NCBI GenBank assembly: GCA_030063045.1
Contig: JAQSEB010000059.1
Span: forward strand, 2,976,001-3,040,000
Direction: 5' to 3'
Source: Pratylenchus scribneri
Taxonomy: Eukaryota > Nematoda > Chromadorea > Rhabditida > Pratylenchidae
DNA length: 64,000 nt
Made by a program: the position numbers and the translations under genes
Notes under the pieces: model-generated
Seen by the model: only the letters and a program-made list of their open reading frames with translations
Databases searched by the model: none
Told to the model about the DNA's origin: nothing
Shown here: positions 34,196 through 44,600 of the stretch, in pieces
Numbering within the stretch: the first letter of the stretch is position 1
Layout of the letters: each line of letters starts with the position of its first letter

Positions 34196-35270
34196 ATGGA
34201 TTTTATTCGTTATTTAACTCCAGTGGAGTTTAAATTCCTCAATGAAATTAAAAATAATATTAAATTGGCGAATGAATCAACAAATTGCCATTTTGGAATG
34301 AATTGGAATTTGGTTACAAAAATGAGTGTAAAATAAATTAAATTATTTTTGGAATTTTAGCTGTGCAAAATAAATGCGCAATCAACGAGGGAATTGAAGG
34401 CATTGTTGGGTATTGAAAAGAATAATGGCATCGAAAAATTTGTGGAAATGGCAAAATTGCTGGGAATTAAAGGAACTGCTGAAAAGGAGGAAAATGATGA
34501 GGGTTATGGTATACGCCTAGGGCAATCATCAAAATCAATTCAATTATTCCATGGGAATGGGGTAATGTAAAGAAGGGACATTTTCAATTTTAATGAATGA
34601 ATAAATTTTGCAGAAAATGGTCAACGGATTGGTCCTTAGATTGGACAATTATGAGGAGGAAACAATTATTATTATGTATTCGCCCGATTTGCCCCCATTT
34701 TTGCCAATATTCGCAATATTTTCCATTGCGTGGGTTTTAATTTATTTTCAATATTTCCATTTTCCCATTTTAGCTTTAAATTTGGCCAAATTCCCAAAAT
34801 TGGCCAATGGTTCCAATTGCATATTGAGCCGCAACAATTTTGGATGGATCGATTGCAGCAATATTTATGTTCCCACAATTTTCCATTCATGGAATGCCGG
34901 CATCCGCCCCAACCCCTCAAATTAATTGATTCCCCAATTTGGCCCATTTCACGTGTCAAAAATGGCAAAATTCAGGTAGTCTATTTTACCCAATTCCCCC
35001 TAAAGAAATTATTTTTTCCAGCTGCTCATTGATTTCAAAATTCATTCAATTTTGCCGGAAATTGGGCCAATTTGTTGCCGGGCCGAAAATTTCCCCTCGA
35101 TTGAGGACACCGAAGGAATGTTGAGGAAAATAATTTGCACAAATTTGGGAATGGCTGGAAAATTGGAAGCAAAATTGAAAATGAGTGGATGGTGCGAATT
35201 GAGGAAATTCAAATTTGATGATTCTGATTGGAAAATTGCATCGATTGTTAGAATTAAAATAATTAAATAA
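34196..35270 (+). CDS. Unknown protein, possible Tudor-like domain
   Basis: About 300 residues in five exons: ATG 34196, an exon ending before 34332, 'LCKINAQSTRELKALLGI', a small exon with 'VNGLVLRLDNYEEETIII', then a long exon 'GQIPKIGQWFQLHIEPQQFW', and a last exon from the acceptor at about 35021 to 35270. The pattern around 'LHIEPQQFWMDRLQQYL' and the following 'IQLLIDF' resembles the start and the middle strand of Tudor domains ('SPxxFW...', 'VxLIDFG'), but this is weak. No signal peptide, no TM. The C-terminal part is rich in Lys and Ile. Function unknown. The reading is supported mainly by consistent splice phases and codon-like composition. Confidence 0.6.
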
Positions 35271-35311
35271 AAAATATTGAATAAATGTCCAAATATTTCC
35301 TTCTCCTTGCT

Positions 35312-35974
35312 TCATTTCCCATGATGTCCATGCCCAATTCCATGACCATATCCATGCCCATGGCTATGATGCCCAATGCCATGATGGCCATAATGATGAT
35401 TATTATGACCAAAATGGCCCAATCCATGGCCGCCATAATACCCTTTGGAATAATATTTGTCCATTAAATATGTTTTCACACTCACCATATCCGCCATAAT
35501 ATGATGATGATGGATAATAATAATTATTATAATAATTTGAATAGCCATTTGAATATGGTGAATAATATGAATTCCCTGTGAAATATATGTTTATTTAATT
35601 TTTTAAATTCATTTAACCATAATATCCATAATATGGATAATAATATGAAGAATATCCTCCATTGTTGCCATAATAATTGTTATAATATGATGGATAATAA
35701 TAGCCACCATAATAGCCATAATATTGCCGTTTTTGGCGATTTTTCAATTCGGCATTCGATGGAAAATTATTATTTTCACTGACACTGATGAAATTATTGT
35801 TTTATACTAATTTAATCAAATAATTCACCTTCTTTTGTTAATTTCTTTTCCATTTTTAGGTTGGCCATTTAAATTTTCCAATGGATTTTTATTAATTTGC
35901 TGGGCACAATCAACAATGAGGAAAATGTGTTGAATAAAAAACAAAATTGGGGGAAATAAAATTGTAAAATGCAT
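35312..35974 (-). CDS. Secreted Gly/Tyr/His-rich protein
   Basis: Four exons, ATG 35974 to stop 35312, about 165 residues. A signal peptide of about 23 residues ends near 'IVDC'. A polar propeptide-like part ends at 'NRQKR', a furin-type site. The rest is low complexity: 'YYGYYGGYYYPSYYNNYYG' type Tyr/Gly/Asn/Pro repeats, then a His/Gly-rich end ('HGHGYGHGIGHGHHG'). All introns (42-46 nt) fall between repeat blocks in phase. Such composition is known from nematode antimicrobial-type (GY-rich) peptides, eggshell/cuticle components and metal-binding proteins. The His block would bind Zn or Cu. Exact role unknown. Confidence 0.75.
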
Positions 35975-36136
35975 TGTGAAAATGGATGAAGGAATGCTAA
36001 ATTAATTTTGGTTGTCAAATGTGACTTCGGACACTTTTTAAATCGACCGAATTTTATGCTCTCGTTCATTCTGATTTGACATTGACCCATTTTAATGAAG
36101 ATAATTTGGCGAATTCAAGAAACGAATTGCGGAAAT

Positions 36137-36161
36137 AAAAATCAGAATTAAAACTTTCCGG
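36137..36161 (-). repeat. Solo monomer of minisatellite family A, inverted
   Basis: 24-25 bases identical to the reverse complement of the family A core (CCGGAAAG then TTTTAATTCTGATTTT), standing alone in intergenic DNA about 4.4 kb before the second family A array. Confidence 0.8.
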
Positions 36162-37449
36162 TATATATAAAAAATATGGATGTTAATAAATTTAAAATAA
36201 ATGGAAATTGGGTGAAGTATTTTATAAAGATTAAGAAAGGTATGAAAATGTGATCTCCATATTAAATTTTATTAAAATATTCAATTAAAAAATGGAATAA
36301 ATATCAATAGATATAGGATTTTCCGCTTCATACCAAGATTATAAAAAACCTTTTTATGATTGATTAGAGTTATGAATGATTGTATTCTGAAAAAGATTCA
36401 AGGAAAGGAGAAGAAGGTAGTCGGTGAATCGTACTGTTCTAAAAGAAAGGGAAATACGGTATTGCCTCTTCATCTCATTTATAGCTGAAGGGATTATTCA
36501 TGTTTACTGCTGGATTCTGAAGAAAAGAGCATCAAAAAAGTGCCTCCTCCTTTCCTCTCTTCTCATCAGTCATCACATCTGCTACCTTTGGGCTAGTTTT
36601 TGGGCAACATTTGTGAATCACTCATAACTCCCTTCTATCCTAACTGTTTTTGATGATTTTGGTATGGTTTTAAAATGATATGTAAATAACATTTTCTTAA
36701 AATTTAAACAAAAAATCGGGGCATTCGAATTTATTCATCATTCTTGCTCATTCAATCTAAATCCAAAAATGGATGGTCAAAAATTTCATTTTCAATTTTT
36801 ATATCTTTTTTCAACGAAAAATATATAATACATAAAATGGACTTTCTAAAACTAAATGAATTTTCCTTTAATTTTAAAAATATCAGTTGATTTCAACATT
36901 GTTGATTCCTATCAATCAGTCACAGCAATCCACAAATTTCGTTTCTTTTATTCACTGAAATTCATTACAAATTTTTCTGATAAAAATTCTGAAATTTTTA
37001 AAAAATTTTTTTTTCTTTTCGGTTTCCATTTCCGTTTTTCGTTTTTTTTTCAAAATTTTCTCTGAATTCATTTCAATACCCCTCAATTTGTCTCATCCGC
37101 CCACTATCATCATTAAAATATTCAAGTTCGTCAATTTTTGGACAAATTCTGTACTACCAATTATAATTCCAACATTTATAATTATCCCCAAAAAATCCAA
37201 TCAAAACTCAATCATTTTTATTCATTCACCTGTTCCTTTTTAATTTAATTCAACAAATACATATAATAATCTTTGCCCCATCTATTCCCAATTTCCATTC
37301 TCAATTAATTTAATCCACCATTAAATATTAATTTCAGCTGTTATCCAATTTCCATTATTAATTGCCTATTTATTATTAATTCCTCATTATTCACTCAAAT
37401 CATCAGACAATAATCCCAAAAATTATCAAAAATGCTTTTCATTTTGGCT

Positions 37450-37476
37450 TAAATAAATAAATAAATAAATAAATAA
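37450..37476. repeat. (AAAT)n microsatellite
   Basis: Six to seven perfect AAAT/TAAA tetramers in a row in the gene-poor stretch. Confidence 0.9.
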
Positions 37477-38417
37477 TGCTGCTGATCATCCTTCGCCCAT
37501 TCATTCATTCAATTCATTTTGACACAAACTAAGCACAAATTCTGCATAAACAACATTCATTCATTCATTTACATTCACATTTCACATCAATTCATTTCCC
37601 TCCTTTCTCTTTTCACCATCATTTAGTAAAAAAAAATTCGCGCACTAGCCGAACGTCAATATCGACGATGGGCTTTAAAAATGTGATTCATTCATTCCCA
37701 CAATTAAAAATTATTTTTATTGTGGCTGTCTATAATAATCTAATAAAAATTGTTGATTAAGTGGACTGCCTCAGCCTTGCTTTTTTGATTATAAATGAAC
37801 AAAAAGAATTAGGTAGAATTGATAAAGAAATGAAAGTACTTCTCGATTGATTTCAATGTCCAGTCCATCTAATAATAAATATAAAAAATAATTCTCACCA
37901 AATCAAAAATATACAAAAATATTCACGGATTCCATCCAAAAATTTATTTATTTTATATATTTTTTCCTTCCCTCCTCCTCCTTTGAATGCCGCATATTTT
38001 AAATTAATACCTATATTCCATGCAATTATACAAAATCGAAAAAAATTTCTGAAAATGGACTTAATAATGAGGAAAATGGCAGACTCCCGCATTAGCAATT
38101 GGAAAATTTTTGCAATGGCAAATTCTGGGAATTTAAAGAATTTAAAAGTGCGGCAACAATTTTTTGATTTTTCTTTTGATTAATAATTAATATTTTCCTC
38201 AAATTCATTTAAACAAAATTTTTTATTAATTTCCTCCAATCAATTTAAAACGAATTTTATTCTTATTGATCATTTTCATCCAATTAAAAACGAAAAAAAG
38301 ATTGCCTTTATCTAAAGAGCGAATGGGGTTTAAAATGCGCATTCCAATTGAATTTATTTTTATTGTTAAAGTTCATTTCTAAAATACAAATTCCTTTCAT
38401 AATTTTTGAGACTCAAA

Positions 38418-40505
38418 ATGAGCAGTGATTCTTCGCTAACATTGACCGCACTTTCTGTGCCAATTTTGGCTCAAACAAATTGGAAATCAATTTATATTAT
38501 TGCAATTGTGGCTTTCATCACTTCATTGGAATTTGCGGCCAACAATGATTGGAATTATTTTTGTCAACTTGATTCCTCCGCCACAATCACATTTTATGGT
38601 ATTTTGCGCACTGTTGGTGGATTGAGCACCGGAATATCCACCTTAATTGCCGGTTGGATTTGCAATAAACTCCGAAATACGAGGTGGAAATGGAATGAAA
38701 ATAAATTTTAAAAAATGAATTCCCCCTTATTAAGGGAAGTGTTGATTGCCTCAAAATTGATCATTTTCTTCTCATTTTCACTCTTTCTTGGCGCCGAATT
38801 AGTCCACGGTTTCATATTCTATGCATTTTTTCTCCTCTACAAACTTTTGTTGGGCATTGCCATGGGTTGGTTACTAATTAATATTTCCCCTTCTCATTTC
38901 CTTCATTAATTCCATTTGAAGGTGGTGGTTCAATGGCTCGAACACATGTGGCCATGGCCAGCACCGAATCAGATCGGAACAATTGCATTGCTTTTTGTGC
39001 CCTATTCCCCGCCATTGGCCTCCTTCTTGGATTTTGTTCGTCCATTTCATTCCATTTTAATAACACATACATCCTTTTTTTAGTGATTAATGCGGCCACC
39101 TCCTTTCTCCATTATCCGGGCATCCAAATTCCACTCATTCCCATCCATTTCAATCTTTTCACCGCCCCAATTCTCTTCTCAATGTTTGTCTTCATTTTGG
39201 CCATTTATTTGTTGATTTTCCATTTTGACGGAAAATGGCACAATTTTGAGGAAATTGAGAGAAAACAACAAAAACAAAATAATAATAAAATTATTTTAAT
39301 GGACAAGGGGAAAGGGGCGAATGGAGGTGTGAATGCATGGACAATGCCAAAAGAAGGAGAAAGTGAATACTTTGGAATAATTTTAATATTCTTTCCATTC
39401 ATTTGATCAGTACAAATACAAAATGAGGAATCCACCCAAACAATGCCAAAATTCATTCGCCGAATTCATTGTGCCTTGGTTAGCTGTTTTTGTTGCGCCC
39501 AATTCGATTGGATTGGTGTGGCCGTTTGCCTTTTCACCCAATTAGTGGTCAGCTTGGCTATGCTCAACATTTTGACGTATTCAAAATAATTCATTCCATC
39601 ATTATTTCCCCATCCGTATATTTAGAATCAATGCTCCTTACCAGCAATTGGCCTTCCAATGGGATGCGGCCCAATTGCAATTCTACGGTGGATTGGCTGG
39701 AGCTGCCGTTGCCCTCCAGTTAATTTTATGGCCGGCCGCCTATATGGTCTTTGGACTGAATAAAATGTGTTAATATCCAAAAAAAGCAATGCAATGAATT
39801 CCTTTTTTATTTTTGTAGAATTTCCGAACGTAATTCTGTGATGCTTGGTTTGGCCATTCTTTTGGGTGGATATTTGCTCACCTATTCCTGGCCATTCCTC
39901 CCACAAACAATTGCATATTCTCAAACATTTAATGAAACATTATCTTCCAATGATGATGTCGTTGGCTCCATTTCCAGTTGTGGGGGCGGCAAAATTGAAC
40001 CTGGCTGTCCAGCCCATTATCATTGGTGCGGCACAACCACAAAACCGAATATTATCGTTTATATTACTTCATTTGTTTTGACCACTGGAATGGCATTGCC
40101 AATCATTCGAATGAATTTGGACATACTTTATTCAAAAATCTTGGGAAATATTAAACAAGTTTATTATTATTACACATTGCCTAATGTATTCAATTTATTT
40201 TAGGGTGTTATGCAAGGAATGTTTGTTCTTTTCCAAAGCATTCTGGAAATGGCAGGTGCTCCTATTGTTGTCAGGTTGCTTTTTTTGTTCATTTCCCAGT
40301 CATTAAACACAATTTAAGTTGGATGTTTGAAAAAACGGGTCCAAAACATATTTGGCAATTTATTGGCATTTCACTGGCCATTTGCCTTTTCTTTTGGCTC
40401 ATTTTCTACAATCGAATGATCTCAAATACGGAAATGATGGAAAAGAGGAATAAAAAGGAGAACAAAGGCAATGGTCCAATAATTTTTTCACATTCTTCCA
40501 TTTAA
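38418..40505 (+). CDS. Major facilitator superfamily transporter (MFSD8/CLN7-like)
   Basis: Twelve-TM transporter, possibly lysosomal. The start is ATG 38418, followed by a polar N-terminus. TM1 'SIYIIAIVAFITSLEFAA', then 'YGILRTVGGLSTGISTLIAGW' leads into the MFS loop 2-3 motif region 'NKLRNTRE'. Next come 'LVHGFIFYAFFLLYKLLLG' and 'MGGGSMARTHVAMAST'. Residues about 235-300 form a large cytosolic loop. The second half starts near 'DWIGVAVCLFTQLVVSLAML' and includes a Cys-containing luminal loop ('CGGGKIEPGCPAHYHWCG'). 'GVMQGMFVLFQSILEMAGAP' matches the loop after TM10 in MFSD8-type proteins. About 520 residues. Introns are short GT-AG. The MFS class is solid; the MFSD8 assignment is tentative and the substrate is unknown. 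Confidence 0.78.
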
Positions 40506-40562
40506 AAATAGAACACATTTTCTCCTATTATTTTTTGTTTATATCGATAATTCATTTATTTA

Positions 40563-41455
40563 CTTCCGGAAAGTTTTAATTCTGATTTTGTTTGTTTCTT
40601 TCCGGAAAGTTTTAATTCTGATTTTGTTTGTTTCTTTCCGGAAAGTTTTAATTCTGATTTTGTTTATTTATTTCCGGAAAGTTTTAATTCTGATTTTGTT
40701 TATTTCTTTCCGGAAAGTTTTAATTCTGATTTTGTTTGTTTTTCTTTCCGGAAAGTTTTAATTCTGATTTTGTTTATTTCTTTCCGGAAAGTTTTAATTC
40801 TGATTTTGTTTATTTCTTTCCGGAAAGTTTTAATTCTGATTTTGTTTGTTTCTCTCCGGAAAGTTTTAATTCTGATTTTGTTTGTTTCTCTCCGGAAAGT
40901 TTCAATTCTGATTTTGTTTGTTTCTCTCCGGAAAGTTTTAATTCTGATTTTGTTTATTTCTTTCCGGAAAGTTTTAATTCTGATTTTGTTTGTTTCTCTC
41001 CGGAAAGTTTTAATTCTGATTTTGTTTGTTTCTTTCCGAAAAGTTTTAATTTCTTTCCGGAAAGTTTTAATTCTGATTTTGTTTGTTTCTTTCCGGAAAG
41101 TTTTAATTCTGATTTTGTTTGTTTCTTTCCGGAAAGTTTTAATTCTGATTTTGTTTATTTATTTCCGGAAAGTTTTAATTCTGATTTTCTTTATTTCTTT
41201 CCGGAAAGTTTTAATTCTGATTTTGTTTATTTCTTTCCGGAAAGTTTTAATTCTGATTTTGTTTGTTTTTCTTTCCGGAAAGTTTTAATTCTGATTTTGT
41301 TTATTTCTTTCCGGAAAGTTTTAATTCTGATTTTGTTTATTTCTTTCCGGAAAGTTTTAATTCTGATTTTGTTTGTTTCTCTCCGGAAAGTTTTAATTCT
41401 GATTTTGTTTGTTTCTTTCCGGAAAGTTTCAATTCTGATTCTGACTTTTGTCTTT
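40563..41455. repeat. 36-bp minisatellite, family A, copy 2
   Basis: About 24-25 units of the same 36-bp monomer as at 2.3-3.0 kb, here intergenic, 60 bp after the transporter stop and 150 bp before IFT122. Variants include CTCTCCGG for CTTTCCGG and one truncated unit near 41040-41055. A 38-bp variant (extra TT before CTTTCCGG) occurs twice, at 40740 and 41268, 527 bp apart, each followed by similarly ordered variants, so a block duplication inside the array is likely. Confidence 0.97.
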
Positions 41456-41609
41456 CAAAAAAAATAAATATTTAAACATTTATTTTGATGGGAAAAGGAA
41501 ATGTTGAGTAAAATATTCATTGCGGGGATATTACCATGGTAACGGTCTCTCATTCGGTTGAAAATTTTATAAATCTTTGAAAAATAATTCATAAAATCAG
41601 CAAAAAAAA

Positions 41610-44600
41610 ATGTTACCCGTTTTGACTTGGTTAGTTTTTATTTGTTTTTAGTATAATGGGATTATTTTATTATTCCCTCAGGATTGACAAACATTCATTT
41701 GAGGATGAGGAGGAGGCCGAGGCCGGGTTCAAACCCCTTCTCATCCCCTTCCAATTAAATATTCATTTCCCCCAATAATTAGTTCATGCATTTATTCATT
41801 GGCATTTAAACCGGATGGCACCCAATTGTTGGTGGCAATTGGCACTCGGGTTATTGTCTATGATCCAAATGATGGTTCCGTAATTGTCTCATTGCGAGGT
41901 CATCCATCAATGACCGACCAATTATCCTTAATATTTATTTTAGGGCATAAAGATTTAGTTTTTGCCGTTGGCTTTTCATTCAATGGCGAAAGGCAAAGTC
42001 AAAGTTGAATCCTAAAAATTGATTCTAAAATTAAAAAGGTATGCTTCCGGTTCCCAGGATCGTTCTGTCATCCTTTGGAGTGATCAGCATGAAGGATTAC
42101 TCAAATACACGTTTATTGGCCATTCCTTCCTTTTTAATATAATTTCTTTCATTCAAATTCAAAGGCACAATGACCCAGTCCAATGCCTTGCCTTTTCGCC
42201 CACTTCCCAAACATTGATCAGTTGCGCAGTTACTGATTTTGGTTGATTCTACTTTTTAGCTAAAATTTTGATTATTAAGGAATTTGGACTCAAAATGACA
42301 AAAATGTTAGGTCAGCCAATGCCAAATGGCCTCAAATAAATAACAAATAATTTGACTCAATTTTCAGTAAGCAAAAAGTGCATTCAAAATGCACAAGTTG
42401 TGCTTGGAGTATGGATGGATTTTTTTATGCTATTGGATTTTATGATGGCACAGTCATGATTCGATCAGTGGCTGGGCCAACAGTGAATGAATAATAAATA
42501 TTTGGATTATTATCAAATTAAATTTTACATATTAGCCAACGGGAGAGGAAACAGCCAGAATCGAAAGGCCAGGGCATGAACCAATTTGGTCCCTTCAATT
42601 TGCGCAAACAATTGCAAAGTTTGGGTCAAAATGATGGATGGAATATACCTTTTATTCGATTTAAGTGGACATATCAGTGGAGAAACATTGGTTGTGGCCG
42701 ATTGGGCCCAATCCATTGGTTTTTTCAGTCATGAACAAGGCCAATTGGTTCAATTTAAAAGAAGATTAATTATTGTTGTATTATTATTCAAAAAAAGATG
42801 CATCGAAGTGACAAACAATTGGATTATGACCCAAGTGCGGTCCATTTATTCACAAATGGATGCTTTTTCCTTTGCATTGGATCGAATAAAAAATTGAATT
42901 TGCACACAGTGGCCGGAGGCGATTTGGGGGCAATGGCCCAATTGGATGCTTGGCCATGGAGTATGGCCGTATTGAAGCAAAGATGTGTGGTGGTTGGATG
43001 TGTAGATGGATCGTTGGCTTGTTACCAATTAATGTTGAACACAATCCATGCATTACATAAAGGTAATTAATTAATTAATTATTTGTGGACATTTTCATCA
43101 TTTTAGATCGATATGCCTTCCGGGAAAATCAAACGGATGTTGTTGTTCAACAATTGCAAAGGCAGAAGAGCACCCGAATTCGATGCAATGATTTAGTGAG
43201 GAAAGTGGCCATATTCAACAATCGAATGGCAATCCAATTGACAGACCGGGTGCTAATATATAGGCAGGCATCCGGCGATAAGGAGGGCGAACCGTTGGAA
43301 TACAAATTGATGGATCGAATCAATCAGAATTTTGAATGCTCACTTTTGGTCATTACCAGCCAACATTTAATTCTTTGCCAAGACCGTAGATTGACATGCT
43401 ATGATTTGAAGGGAATAAAGCAGAGGGAATGGGTGATGGAATCGTTGATACGGTGAAAATGAATTTGCAAATTATTTTTGGTGAATAATTCATTTTCAGC
43501 TACATAAAAGTTGTGGGCGGTCCACCGGGCAAAGAGACAATTTTAGTGGGAATGCGATTTGGGCTAGTTTGCAAAATATTCGTGGATAATCCATTCCCGG
43601 TTGAAGTTGTTCGCCTAAAATCAATGTAAATTTATTTATTTTTTATTAATTTGATTGAAATATTTTGAGGATTCGTTGTGTGGATATCAGCTTAAGTAAA
43701 AGGAAATTGGCCACCGTGGATGAGGAGGGAATTTGCGTGATTTATGATACGGAAAGGAAGGAAATAATCAATCAAGTTGGTACAAAAATTGAAAGGAATT
43801 TTGAGATTAATATTTTCTACAAAAATGAACCAAAAATGATTGCCATTTTTGAATGAAGGAACCAAATATGTCCAGTGTTGCTTTTAATTCTTCAAATGAG
43901 GATTTAGTTTGTTATTCGGGACACGGCATTTTGAACATCAAATCCCATTGGTTCACTCCTTATCAACAAAGACTTGAACCATCACAACAGGGATTCGTTG
44001 TTGGATTCATGGGAAAATGTGTTTATATTTTGCATATGTATTCAATGGTAAAATATTAAATAAAATAAATATAATTGAATGAATTATTTTAAGCAAAGTT
44101 TGGAAATTCCATTGACCAGCCAATTGCTTCAATTCCTGGACAATAAAATGTTCATGTGAGTCAAAAAATAAATTAATTAAATTTAAATCCAATCCAAAAG
44201 GGAGGCCTATGAATTGGCATCGCTTGGAGTGACCGAAAGGGATTGGAAGGTGAAAAAAGGAATAAATGAGGGAATATTTCAATTTTAAAGATGCTTGGCT
44301 CCGAAGCATTGGAGCAAATGGAATTTGATGTGGCCAGAAAAGCATTCTTCCGGATTCGAGATTGCCGTTCCCTTTTGTTGGTGAATGAATTGACGGTGAG
44401 GAAATGATATTTTGGAGGTGTGGATTTGGGGAGGAATATTCAGGAAATGAAATCCAGAGGGGCATCCATCGATGAATTAAGGGCCCATCTTTATGCCCAC
44501 AATCGACGATTTCGTGAATGCGTTGAATTATTGCACAAAATGGGAGCAGAACAAAAAGCATTGGAAATGTTCGCCGATTTGAGAATGTTCGAACAGGCAC

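Larger units (their letters stand above)
35975..38417. other. Gene-poor 2.4-kb intergenic stretch
   Basis: No gene is supported on either strand. It holds an isolated family A repeat monomer (36137-36161), a less AT-rich patch at 36400-36630 that has no convincing coding structure, and an (AAAT)n tract. It separates the - strand secreted protein from the + strand transporter, so both promoters lie here. Confidence 0.55.

Noticed and set aside
36424..36627. 67-codon frame in a less AT-rich patch of the gene-poor stretch
   Set aside because: Starts with a non-ATG-like context, no homology and no adjacent exons; could be a relic but is not supported.
41725..41750. GGGTTCAAACCCC looking like a tRNA T-loop (box B)
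   Set aside because: It is the donor region of an IFT122 intron; no box A or cloverleaf around it.
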